Assembly (NCBI RefSeq): GCF_013376105.1
Contig: NZ_JAAMFM010000008.1
Coordinates: 1-64,000 of the forward strand
From: Arthrobacter wenxiniae
GTDB taxonomy: Bacteria; Actinomycetota; Actinomycetes; Actinomycetales; Micrococcaceae
DNA length: 64,000 nucleotides
Direction of reading: 5' to 3'
Both the position numbers and the translations under genes were made by a program. The notes under the pieces were generated by a model that had not been told where the DNA came from, did not search any database, and worked only from the letters and a program-made list of their open reading frames with translations. Shown here one piece after another: positions 1 to 8,041 of this stretch (position 1 is its first letter; the number at the start of each line of letters is the position of its first letter).

Positions 1-100
1 GGGCACGATCGACCCCGGCACACCCCGCCAGGCCGCCGAAAAATACGACCTGAACAACGTCAACGCCGGCACCACCGGCAACGCCGGAGGCGACAGCTAA
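1..100 (+). CDS. aceE: C-terminal end of probable pyruvate dehydrogenase E1 (partial)
   Basis: A reading frame enters from the left edge and stops at TAA 98-100, leaving 32 residues that end in NAGGDS. The tail contains KYDLNNVNAG, which resembles the end of the homodimeric pyruvate dehydrogenase E1 component of actinobacteria. In these organisms that gene often lies upstream of the FasR-fab cluster, which agrees with the next genes. AceE decarboxylates pyruvate and passes the acetyl group to the E2 subunit. The identification rests on a short tail and on context, so it is tentative. A strong hairpin follows directly. Confidence 0.55.
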   Translation, partial: GTIDPGTPRQAAEKYDLNNVNAGTTGNAGGDS

Positions 101-129
101 ACCCCAACACCTCCCGTTCGAGGCACATG

Positions 130-168
130 AAGGGGCCGGCGCAGGCAGATTGCCTGCGCCGGCCCCTT
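130..168 (+). terminator. Intrinsic terminator after aceE
   Basis: An 18-bp perfect inverted repeat (130-147 and 151-168) with a 3-nt loop is followed by a short T stretch. It lies 30 bp after the stop codon at 98-100 and separates the upstream gene from the fatty-acid regulator. Confidence 0.85.
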
Positions 169-274
169 TGCACGTCCCGGACAGCCGGCCGCCGGGCCGG
201 GCACATCCTTGCGTCCGCATTGTCGTATTCGCACAATTAGCGGTATTGGCCGCCGGAGGACATATCCTCGAGGA

Positions 275-1549
275 ATGGCAGTTACGAATTCCGGTGCGGG
301 GGCCGTCCCCGCCGCAGCCTCCAAACTGACTCCGCAGGACCGTGTCCCGCAACAGGCCCGGCGGGCCAACGGCACCTCGGAGACCCTCAAGCGTCTGCGC
401 GCCAACATCGGCCCGCTGTCGACCACCATGCTGCGCGAACTTGAAAGCACGCTGCCCTGGTACCGGCGCCTCAGCGCCGATGAGCGGTCGTCACTGGGCC
501 TGGTGGCGCAAAACGGGATCTCGGCGTTTGTGTCCTGGTATGAACACCCGTCCTCGCCGAGCTGGGTGCTTTCCGATGTCTTTGGCACGGCCCCCACCGA
601 GCTCACGCGCTCCATCAGCCTGCAGCGGGCGCTGCAGCTCATCCGCACGGTGGTGCAGGTCGTGGAGGACCGCGTCCCCGAACTGGCCAGCGCCACGGAG
701 CAGGTTGCCCTCCGCGAGGCAGTGCTGCGGTACTCGCGGGAAGTGGCGTTCGCCGCCGCCGACGTCTACGCCCGGGCGGCGGAGAACCGCGGCGCCTGGG
801 ACACGCGGCTGGAGGCACTGGCCGTTGACGGGATCCTGCGCGGGGAGAATCCGGACGCCCTGCAGTCGCGCATCTCGGCCTTGGGCTGGACCTCGCACAA
901 CCGCTTCACCATCATGGTGGGACCGGCCCCCGCCGAGGCGGACGCCACCTTCCTGGCGACGTTGCGCCGGGCCGCCGGCCGCTTTGCCGCGGATGCCATG
1001 GTGGGCATCCAGGGCGACCGGCTGATCCTGGTGCTCGGCAGCGTCGCCGACCCCGAAACCGCCTACCTGCGCCTGAGCGAGCTGTTCGCGCCCGGTCCGG
1101 TGGTCTATGGCCCGCTGGCCGCCACCCTGGCGGACGCCACGGCGTCTGCCCTGGCAGCGTTCGCGGGCATGGCCGCGGCCAAGGGCTGGACGGGCGCGCC
1201 GCGTCCCGTGTCGGCTGAGGACCTTTGGCCTGAGCGGGTCATGGGGGGCGACGACTCCGCCCGGCGGGCGCTGGTCTCAAACATTTATCGGCCGCTGGTC
1301 ACGGCTTCCAACGGACTCATTGAAACGCTCAACAGCTACCTGCAGCTGGGGCACTCCCTCGAGGCTGCGGCCAGGGACCTGTTTGTCCACTCCAACACTG
1401 TCCGCTACCGGCTGCGGCGGGTCTGCGACGTCACCGGCTGGGATCCGCTGATCCCCCGCGAGGCCTTTGTGCTCCAGACGGCACTGGTGGTGGGACGGCT
1501 GGCCACCACGCCCAAGCAGGCGCCCGACCGTCCGGCCGCACGCGGCTGA
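275..1549 (+). CDS. fasR: PucR-family transcriptional regulator of fatty-acid synthesis (FasR-like)
   Basis: 424 residues. The C-terminal 60 residues form the PucR helix-turn-helix (core FVHSNTVRYRLRRV); the middle holds a GGDEF-like regulator domain. A PucR-type activator upstream of fabD-fabH-acpP-fabF is the arrangement described for Streptomyces FasR, which activates that operon, so the role follows from both family and position. ATG 275 is chosen because AGGA lies just upstream; an earlier in-frame start at 209 would only add Arg-rich residues unlike the family. A 153-bp gap separates it from fabD and holds a candidate binding palindrome. A mycobacterial or corynebacterial TetR-type FasR is a different protein. 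Confidence 0.85.
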   Translation: MAVTNSGAGAVPAAASKLTPQDRVPQQARRANGTSETLKRLRANIGPLSTTMLRELESTLPWYRRLSADERSSLGLVAQNGISAFVSWYEHPSSPSWVLSDVFGTAPTELTRSISLQRALQLIRTVVQVVEDRVPELASATEQVALREAVLRYSREVAFAAADVYARAAENRGAWDTRLEALAVDGILRGENPDALQSRISALGWTSHNRFTIMVGPAPAEADATFLATLRRAAGRFAADAMVGIQGDRLILVLGSVADPETAYLRLSELFAPGPVVYGPLAATLADATASALAAFAGMAAAKGWTGAPRPVSAEDLWPERVMGGDDSARRALVSNIYRPLVTASNGLIETLNSYLQLGHSLEAAARDLFVHSNTVRYRLRRVCDVTGWDPLIPREAFVLQTALVVGRLATTPKQAPDRPAARG

Positions 1550-1617
1550 GCCCGTCCCGCAACGCCGCCGCCGGGCCCTCCAGGGCATCGCGGCGGCGCC
1601 TCGGCACGGCCCCGATA

Positions 1618-1634
1618 TTGTAGACTTCCTACAA
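1618..1634 (+). promoter_or_regulatory. Palindrome upstream of fabD, candidate regulator site
   Basis: TTGTAG and CTACAA form perfect 6-bp arms around a 5-bp spacer, about 70 bp before the fabD start. A weaker TGCAC/GTGCA dyad lies close by at about 1652-1671. The position between a PucR regulator and its presumed target operon suggests an operator, but no binding consensus was available for comparison. Confidence 0.4.
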
Positions 1635-1702
1635 ATCAACCTCGTGAGCTTGGTGCACGCAAACACCGTGCAAAGACCCTTAAGTTTGGAAAGCTGGTAA
1701 AT

Positions 1703-2644
1703 GTGCTTGCAATAGTCTGCCCTGGTCAGGGTTCCCAAACGCCCGGCTTCCTTTCGCCCTGGCTCGAACGTCCCGGCGTCGAGGAAAGATTGGCGTCCCT
1801 CAGCGAGGCCGCGGGCATCGACCTGCTGGCCCACGGCACCACCTCGGATGCTGAAACCATCAAGGACACCGCCGTGGCCCAGCCCTTGATCGTCGCCGCC
1901 GGGCTGGTGGCGGCCGAAGCCCTGCTGGACGTCCCCCTGGAATCCCTGCAGGTGGTGGTTGCCGGGCACTCCGTCGGGGAGATCACCGCGGCGGCCCTGA
2001 CCGGCACCCTGTCCAGCCAGGACGCCATGGCGTTTGTGCGGGTGCGCGCCAACACGATGGCCGACGCCGCCGCCGCCACCCCCACCGGCATGGCCGCCGT
2101 GGTGGGTGGGGACCCGGAGGAAGTCCTGGCGGCGATTGCCGCCGCCGGGCTGGCACCGGCCAACATGAACTCCAAGGGACAGACGGTTGCCGCCGGAACC
2201 ATGGAGCAGATCGCCGCGCTCGTGGCCGCCCCGCCAGCGAAGGCCCGCGTCATCCCGCTGCAGGTTGCCGGCGCTTTCCACACCCACCACATGGCCCCGG
2301 CCGTCTCGGCCCTCGAGGCCCTGGCCCCGTCACTGTCCCCGCACGCACCCAAGGTGCCGCTGCTCTCCAACTACGACGGCGCCGTCGTACCTTCCGGAAA
2401 AGCGGCACTGGAGTCGCTCATCGCCCAGGTGTCGCGGCCCGTCCGCTGGGATCTGTGCATGGAGACCATGTCCGCCATGGGCGTGACCGGCCTGATCGAA
2501 CTTACGCCGGCCGGGACCCTGACCGGCCTGGCCAAGCGCGGCATGAGCGGTGTTGCTACCGTTGCAGTGAAAACACCGGACGATTTGGAAGCCGCCAAGC
2601 GATTGCTGTCAGGGCACGCGCAGCAGACAGAGGACAGCAAATGA
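1703..2644 (+). CDS. fabD: Malonyl-CoA:ACP transacylase
   Basis: 313 residues; moves malonyl from CoA to acyl carrier protein for chain elongation in the cytoplasm. The family's GQGSQ motif is at the N-terminus, the nucleophile serine is in GHSVGE (about residue 91), and a histidine-rich segment (FHTHHM, about residue 191) holds the catalytic histidine. The GTG at 1703 follows GGAAAG at 1688. Its stop overlaps the fabH ATG by 4 bp, so the two genes are translationally coupled. Confidence 0.95.
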   Translation: MLAIVCPGQGSQTPGFLSPWLERPGVEERLASLSEAAGIDLLAHGTTSDAETIKDTAVAQPLIVAAGLVAAEALLDVPLESLQVVVAGHSVGEITAAALTGTLSSQDAMAFVRVRANTMADAAAATPTGMAAVVGGDPEEVLAAIAAAGLAPANMNSKGQTVAAGTMEQIAALVAAPPAKARVIPLQVAGAFHTHHMAPAVSALEALAPSLSPHAPKVPLLSNYDGAVVPSGKAALESLIAQVSRPVRWDLCMETMSAMGVTGLIELTPAGTLTGLAKRGMSGVATVAVKTPDDLEAAKRLLSGHAQQTEDSK

Positions 2645-3702
2645 GCACACCCACGCTGAAACAGCACACAGCCCGCACCGGGGCCCGCATTTTGGGGATC
2701 GGTGCCTTCCGCCCCGACGTGATTGTCACGAACGACGACGTCTGCCAGTGGATCGACTCCTCCGACGAGTGGATCCGCCAGCGCACCGGCATCGTGACCC
2801 GCCACCGCGCCCCCCGCGATGTCTCAGTCGTCGACATGGCGGTGGCGGCCGGGGCCGAGGCCATCAGGAGCGCCGGGATCGAACCGTCACAGATCGGCAC
2901 GGTGCTGGTCTCGACCGTCACGCACCCCTACGCCACGCCGTCGGCCGCCGCGCTGATCGCCGACCGGCTCGGCGCCACGCCGGCCCCGGCCTACGACATC
3001 TCCGCGGCCTGCGCCGGCTACTGCTACGGCATCGCCCAGGCTGATGCGCTGGTGCGGGCCGGCACCGCCGAATACGTGCTGGTCATTGGGGTCGAAAAGC
3101 TCTCCGACGTCATCGACAACCACGAACGCACCATCTCGTTCCTGCTCGGCGACGGCGCCGGCGCCGTGGTGATCGGACCCTCGGACGAGCCCGGCATCAG
3201 CCCCAGCGTCTGGGGGTCCGACGGCGGCAGGTGGGACACCATCGGCATGACGCACTCCCTCATCGAGGTGCGCGACTTCAGCGACCAGGCCATGAAGGCC
3301 GACGACATTGAATCCGCCGCGGCCGACGAGGCCCATGCAACCCTGTGGCCCACCCTGCGCCAGGACGGCCAGACGGTGTTCCGCTGGGCCGTGTGGGAAA
3401 TGGCCAAGGTGGCCAAGAAGGCGCTCGACGACGCAGGCATCACCGCCGCCGACCTGGGCGCGTTCGTCCCGCACCAGGCAAACATGCGCATCATCGACGA
3501 GCTCGCCAAGCAGCTCCGGCTGCCCGCGCACGTGATCATCGGCCGCGACATTGCCGACGCCGGCAACACCTCCGCGGCGTCCATTCCGCTGGCCACGCAC
3601 CGCCTGCTGGCGGAGAATCCCGAACTTTCCGGTAAACTCTCGCTTCAGATCGGCTTTGGTGCCGGACTGGTGTTCGGCGCCCAGGTGGTCCGCCTCCCCT
3701 AG
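2641..3702 (+). CDS. fabH: 3-oxoacyl-ACP synthase III
   Basis: 353 residues; condenses an acyl-CoA primer with malonyl-ACP and so decides whether straight or branched chains are started. The catalytic triad is visible: Cys in AACAGYC, His in PHQANMRI and Asn in AGNTSAAS. The ATG at 2641 overlaps the end of fabD (ATGA). A thiolase-fold relative, OleA, occurs at 56.3 kb and uses finished acyl-CoAs. The 101-bp gap to acpP contains a good ribosome binding site for acpP. Confidence 0.95.
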   Translation: MSTPTLKQHTARTGARILGIGAFRPDVIVTNDDVCQWIDSSDEWIRQRTGIVTRHRAPRDVSVVDMAVAAGAEAIRSAGIEPSQIGTVLVSTVTHPYATPSAAALIADRLGATPAPAYDISAACAGYCYGIAQADALVRAGTAEYVLVIGVEKLSDVIDNHERTISFLLGDGAGAVVIGPSDEPGISPSVWGSDGGRWDTIGMTHSLIEVRDFSDQAMKADDIESAAADEAHATLWPTLRQDGQTVFRWAVWEMAKVAKKALDDAGITAADLGAFVPHQANMRIIDELAKQLRLPAHVIIGRDIADAGNTSAASIPLATHRLLAENPELSGKLSLQIGFGAGLVFGAQVVRLP

Positions 3703-3803
3703 ATTCAGATAGCAGGTCGGGCCGCAAACGTGGTTTGATCAACACTGCCTGAAAAGATCAAAGCCCTTGATCACAGCGAAAACAACAAACGAAGGAGCCG
3801 TCA

Positions 3804-4049
3804 ATGGCTAGCAACGAAGAAATCCTGGCCGGCTTGGCTGAAATCGTCAATGAAGAGACCGGCCTGGCGCCCGAGGCGGTTGAGCTGGACAAGTCCTTCA
3901 CGGACGACCTGGACATCGACTCGATTTCCATGATGACCATCGTCGTCAACGCCGAAGAGAAGTTCGACGTCAAGATCCCCGACGAGGAAGTCAAGAACCT
4001 CAAGACCGTCGGTGACGCAGTCAGCTTCATCGCCGGCGCACAGGCGTAA
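3804..4049 (+). CDS. acpP: Acyl carrier protein
   Basis: 81 acidic residues, the usual length of an acyl carrier protein. The phosphopantetheine attachment serine lies in DIDSISM; most ACPs have DSLD/DSLE here, so the leucine-to-isoleucine change is a mild variation. It carries the growing chain between FabD, FabH and FabF. GAAGGAG at 3790-3796 lies 7 bp before the ATG. A long hairpin follows the gene, so it may be transcribed at a higher level than fabF. Confidence 0.95.
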   Translation: MASNEEILAGLAEIVNEETGLAPEAVELDKSFTDDLDIDSISMMTIVVNAEEKFDVKIPDEEVKNLKTVGDAVSFIAGAQA

Positions 4050-4097
4050 TTCATCGCCCTTGCTGCCCTCCTCCGCTAGTGCGATACGGGGCATTCG

Positions 4098-4130
4098 TGG
4101 GTGGCCGGCACGTTACGTGCCGGCCACCCA
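4098..4130 (+). terminator. Hairpin between acpP and fabF
   Basis: A near-perfect 15-bp inverted repeat around a TTA loop, with no T run after it. It could be an attenuator or an RNA-stability hairpin that raises acpP relative to fabF instead of a full terminator. Confidence 0.5.
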
Positions 4131-4182
4131 CAGCAGTAATTGAGTATGTCCTGTACATTTTTCTTTTTCAGAGAGTTGAACC

Positions 4183-5442
4183 ATGGCCCGCAAAGTAGTC
4201 ATCACTGGACTCGGAGCAACCACGCCGATCGGCGGCGACGTCCCCACAACGTGGAGGAACGCGCTGAAGGGTGTATCCGGCACTCACACCCTGACCGACG
4301 AATGGGTGGAGAAGTACGACCTCCCGGTACATTTCGCGGCCCGGGTCACGACTCCCGCCTCCGAGACCCTCAGCCGCGTGGAAGCCAAGCGCATGGATCC
4401 CTCAACCCAATTTGCCGTGGTGGCCGCCCGCGAGGCCTGGAAGGATTCGGGCCTGGCGGAGATTGACCACGACCGCCTGGCCGTCGCCTTCGCAACCGGG
4501 ATCGGAGGGGTCTGGACGCTGCTGGACGCCTGGGACACGCTGCGTGAAAAGGGCCCGCGCCGGGTGCTCCCCATGACCGTTCCCATGCTCATGCCCAACG
4601 GCCCCGCCGCCGCGGTGAGCCTCGACCTGGGTGCCCGCGCCGGAGCCCACACGCCGGTGTCCGCCTGCGCCTCCGGCACCGAGGCCCTGCACATCGGCCT
4701 GGAGTTGATCCGTTCGGGCAAGGCCGACATCGTCATGGCCGGTGGCGCCGAGGCTGCCATCCACCCGCTGCCCATGGCCGCCTTCGCCGCCATGCAGGCC
4801 CTTTCGAAGCGCAACGACGACCCAGAACATGCCTCGCGGCCCTACGACCTCAACCGTGACGGCTTTGTCATGGGCGAGGGTGCCGGCGCCCTGGTCCTCG
4901 AGGCCGAGGAACACGCCCTGGCCCGCGGCGCCCGCATTTACGGCGAGCTGGCCGGCACGTCCGTCACGGCGGACGCCTACCACATCACCGCCCCGGATCC
5001 GGAGGGCCTCGGCGCCACCCGCGCCCTGAAGGCCGCCTTGTTCGACGCGCGCGCCCAGGCGACCGACGTGGTCCACGTAAACGCCCACGCCACCTCCACG
5101 CCGGTGGGCGACCGCCCCGAATACATCGCACTGCGTGCCGCCCTGGGCGACCACGTGGACAATGTGTGCGTCTCCGCCACCAAGTCCCAGATGGGGCACC
5201 TGCTGGGCGCCTCGGGGGCCGTTGAGTCGGTGCTGACAGTCCTGGCCGTCTACCACCGCCTGGCGCCCGTCACGATCAACCTCGAAAACCAGGATCCGGA
5301 AATCCCCCTCGACGTTGTCACCGGCACGCCGCGTGAACTGCCCGAGGGACAGGTGATGGCCCTGAACAACTCGTTTGGCTTCGGCGGCCACAACGCCGTG
5401 GTGGCCATCCGCAGCACCGGCCCCAAGGTCGAGCTGGCCTAG
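4183..5442 (+). CDS. fabF: 3-oxoacyl-ACP synthase II
   Basis: 419 residues; the elongating condensing enzyme of type II fatty-acid synthesis. The catalytic Cys is in SACASGTEA and the two active-site histidines are in NAHATSTPVGD and KSQMGHLLGASGAVE; the C-terminus carries the FGFGGHNA glycine-rich loop of the family. It is the last gene of the fab cluster, 133 bp after acpP with the hairpin between. The ATG is preceded by AGAGAG. Confidence 0.95.
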   Translation: MARKVVITGLGATTPIGGDVPTTWRNALKGVSGTHTLTDEWVEKYDLPVHFAARVTTPASETLSRVEAKRMDPSTQFAVVAAREAWKDSGLAEIDHDRLAVAFATGIGGVWTLLDAWDTLREKGPRRVLPMTVPMLMPNGPAAAVSLDLGARAGAHTPVSACASGTEALHIGLELIRSGKADIVMAGGAEAAIHPLPMAAFAAMQALSKRNDDPEHASRPYDLNRDGFVMGEGAGALVLEAEEHALARGARIYGELAGTSVTADAYHITAPDPEGLGATRALKAALFDARAQATDVVHVNAHATSTPVGDRPEYIALRAALGDHVDNVCVSATKSQMGHLLGASGAVESVLTVLAVYHRLAPVTINLENQDPEIPLDVVTGTPRELPEGQVMALNNSFGFGGHNAVVAIRSTGPKVELA

Positions 5443-5601
5443 GCATTCCTGGAAGCCTTCGGCGCGATGGCGGCTCCGACCTTTCGAGGTGGGCGCCGCC
5501 TTTCCGTTAAGGTTGGCGATGATGACGCCCCGCTGCGTTGGAGATAATGACGCCCCAACGGCCCCGGAGTGGGACTTGTCGCGAACCTCGAACGCCGCGT
5601 G

Positions 5602-6105
5602 TCAGCCGACGTGGTGGAGCCAGCGCACCGGGGCCCCGGCCGCCGCGTGGCGGAACGGTTCAAGTTCCTCGTCCCAGGCCTCGCCCAAGGCCAGCGAAAG
5701 CTCCTGGTAGACGGCAGACGGTTCGCCCTTGCCTGCCTCGTACGCGTAACGGATGCGGTCCTCGGAGACCATGATGTTGCCGTGGACGTCGGTGACGGCG
5801 TGGAAGATGCCCAGTTCCGGGGTGTGCGACCAGCGGGAGCCGTCGCAGCCGGCGCTGGGCTCCTCGGTAACCTCGTAGCGGACGTTGGCCCAGCCGCGCA
5901 GCGCGGAAGCAAGGCGCGCACCGGTGCCGGCGGGGCCGTACCACACGTACTCCGTACGCATGACATTGGGCGCCGCGGGCTGTGGCGTCCACTGCAGCCC
6001 CGTGCGCTGGTCCATCACACCCGCGATGGATGATTCGATATGTGGGCACATGACAGCCGGGGCTGAGTGCACAAACAAGACACCGCGCGTCATTACGACG
6101 TTCAT
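5602..6105 (-). CDS. DUF3145 family protein
   Basis: 167 residues. This conserved actinobacterial family is repeatedly found beside the fab operon; its function is not established. It begins MTRGVLFVHSAP and contains a stretch rich in aromatic residues (YVWYG, then RWSHTPELGIFHA). The start at 6105 is chosen because GGAGG lies 5 bp upstream; the alternative ATG at 6093 lacks one. It converges with fabF across 159 bp. No membrane segment or signal peptide is visible, so it is probably cytoplasmic. Confidence 0.8.
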   Translation of the reverse strand: MNVVMTRGVLFVHSAPAVMCPHIESSIAGVMDQRTGLQWTPQPAAPNVMRTEYVWYGPAGTGARLASALRGWANVRYEVTEEPSAGCDGSRWSHTPELGIFHAVTDVHGNIMVSEDRIRYAYEAGKGEPSAVYQELSLALGEAWDEELEPFRHAAAGAPVRWLHHVG

Positions 6106-6354
6106 TCCATCCTCCATTGCAGTAGGTGCGTCTTCCCCAACGACCTTCAAACGGATGGAACCTGACGTTGCACGGAGCCGGATGTGACCGACCCTAAACT
6201 GCCGAAACCTCTTTTTCCCCGTGGGTTGGGCCGGAAAACCGCCGTCCGCCCCATGGCTCCCTCCCATTGTGCCGTAGCCGCGTCAAATGCGCCACCACAA
6301 GCGGCATGGTGTCGCACGGGCCCCGCCCGCGCCCTCGCTTGCCCACCCCACGGT

Positions 6355-7293
6355 TCAGGCCCTGGGGTGCGCCTGCCGGTAGCCGTCGCGGAGCCGTTCA
6401 ACCGACACATGGGTGTACAACTGCGTCGTCGCGAGGGAACTGTGGCCCAGGATTTCCTGCACGGTCCGCAGGTCGGCGCCCCCGTCGAGCAGGTGCGTGG
6501 CCGCTGAATGCCGGAGCGTGTGCGGCCCGGTGGCGGAGGTGTCTCCCAGCGCGGCAAAGACACGTCCGACGACGGTGCGCACTGTCCGCTGGTCGATCCG
6601 CCCTCCCCTTTGGCCCAGGAAGAGCGCATGGCCGCTGTGGTCCCCGGCCAGCGCCTGCCTTCCCCTGGCCAGCCACTTGTCAACGGCAGTGCCTGCCGGC
6701 AGCCCGTATGGCACCACCCGTTCCTTGTTGCCCTTGCCCAGGACGCGGAGGGTGCGCCGTTCCCGGTTGACGTCGTCAATGTCGGTGCCTGCAAGTTCGC
6801 CGACACGGATGCCGGTGGCATACAGGAGCTCCACCATGGCATGGTCGCGGAGGGCTGTTGCGTCGCCGCCCGCTGCGGCGTCCGCAAGGCCCGCCATGAG
6901 CCGCTGGATTTGCTGCTGCTGCAGCACGGCCGGGAGTGCGTGGTCCTGTTTGGGGGCCTTCAGCCGCAGTGCCGGGTCGACGTCCAGAAGCTCCTCGCGG
7001 AGGGCCCAGGCGGTAAAGCTGCGCGCCGTCGCGGCGCGGCGGGCCAGCGTGGAGCGCGACATGCCCGCGGCGCTTTGCTCACCGAGCCAGCGTCGCAGCA
7101 GTGGCAGCCCCAGCCCGTCCAGTGTGGCAACCCCCTCGGTGACCGCGTGGATGAGCAGCGCGTCGACGTCGCCGCGGTAGGCACGGACAGTGTGCGCCGA
7201 CCTCCCCCGTTCCGCGGCCAGGTATCGCTCAAAGCCCTCGGCTGCCTTGGCCAGTGGTTCGGGCAGGCGGGCGCGTTCTTCATGGTCCACCAT
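6355..7293 (-). CDS. xerC: Chromosome dimer-resolving tyrosine recombinase XerC
   Basis: 312 residues from ATG 7293. An N-terminal SAM-like core-binding domain (AHTVRAYRGDVDAL) is followed by the catalytic domain. All active-site residues are visible: Arg in ATGIRVGEL, Lys in GKGNKERVV, HTLRH, LGHSS and the nucleophile Tyr in QLYTHV. Position after comM-dprA is typical of actinobacterial xerC, which acts with XerD at dif. It differs clearly from the element-encoded tyrosine recombinase at 10.9 kb. The exact start is uncertain because no strong ribosome binding site is seen; TTG 7353 would add 20 residues. Confidence 0.85.
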   Translation of the reverse strand: MVDHEERARLPEPLAKAAEGFERYLAAERGRSAHTVRAYRGDVDALLIHAVTEGVATLDGLGLPLLRRWLGEQSAAGMSRSTLARRAATARSFTAWALREELLDVDPALRLKAPKQDHALPAVLQQQQIQRLMAGLADAAAGGDATALRDHAMVELLYATGIRVGELAGTDIDDVNRERRTLRVLGKGNKERVVPYGLPAGTAVDKWLARGRQALAGDHSGHALFLGQRGGRIDQRTVRTVVGRVFAALGDTSATGPHTLRHSAATHLLDGGADLRTVQEILGHSSLATTQLYTHVSVERLRDGYRQAHPRA

Positions 7294-7349
7294 CCCACTG
7301 TGCGCCGTCCGGCCCGCCCGGGCAAGCTGACCCGCCGGTGCGCCCCGGG

Positions 7350-7904
7350 TCAATCCACGGCGCCTCGGAACGCCCGCGCCATGTTTTCCGCGAACGCCAC
7401 GAGAACCACGGACTCCGGCATCCTCGGCACACGGCGGCCTGCAGCATTGGGCCCGGCGGCCGCCAGGCCTGCCGCCGCTGCCGCCAGGCCTGCCACCGCT
7501 GCCGCTGCGACGTCTTCCGCGGCCCAGCCGTACACTCCCCCGCCGATCGCCGGAAACGCCACGGACCGGGCGCCAAGATCCGCGGCCACCTCACAGCTCC
7601 GCCTGAAGCAGTTTTCGAGCAGCTTCGGGTCCACCTGGCCCGCCCGCCTGTTGGGTCCCACCGTATGGATCACCCAACGGGCAGGAAGCCGGCCCGCCCC
7701 GGTGGCAGCGGCTTCCCCCACGGGCAGGCCCCCAGGAAAGCGGGTGCGCCGAAGTTCCCGGCATTCGGCGAGCAATTCGGGACCCGCAGCTCGGTGGATG
7801 GCGCCGTCCACCCCGCCTCCGCCCAGCAGCCCGGAGTTAGCCGCGTTGACGATGGCGTCCACCTCCAGCCGGGTGATGTCCGCCTGCAGAACCGTGATGT
7901 CCAT
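7350..7904 (-). CDS. Macro-domain protein, probable O-acetyl-ADP-ribose deacetylase
   Basis: 184 residues forming a single macro domain. The ADP-ribose loops are clear: VNAANSGLLGGGGVDGAIH near the N-terminus and FPAIGGGVYG in the middle. Members of this subgroup hydrolyse O-acetyl-ADP-ribose or remove ADP-ribose from proteins. The last 60 residues include an Ala/Gly-rich stretch (AAAAAGLAAAGPNAAG) longer than usual. The gene sits between dprA and xerC, which are commonly adjacent, so it looks like a lineage-specific addition. The start at ATG 7904 gives the normal MDITVL beginning. Confidence 0.85.
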   Translation of the reverse strand: MDITVLQADITRLEVDAIVNAANSGLLGGGGVDGAIHRAAGPELLAECRELRRTRFPGGLPVGEAAATGAGRLPARWVIHTVGPNRRAGQVDPKLLENCFRRSCEVAADLGARSVAFPAIGGGVYGWAAEDVAAAAVAGLAAAAAGLAAAGPNAAGRRVPRMPESVVLVAFAENMARAFRGAVD

Positions 7905-8041
7905 GGCGTCCACGCTATCAATCGAGCCGGCATGGGCGGCCGTTGGGCACGCAACCGCACCCGGCGGCAGCCCCGTGACCGGGCAAGGCCGCCGCATCAA
8001 GCAAGCGCCGGCCTGCGCCGGGCTCGGGCCTCGGCCTCGGC

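Noticed and set aside
4402-5391. Long open frame opposite fabF on the minus strand
   Set aside because: It mirrors the codon pattern of fabF, has no ribosome binding site and gives a Gly/Val-rich sequence unlike any family; high G+C produces such frames.
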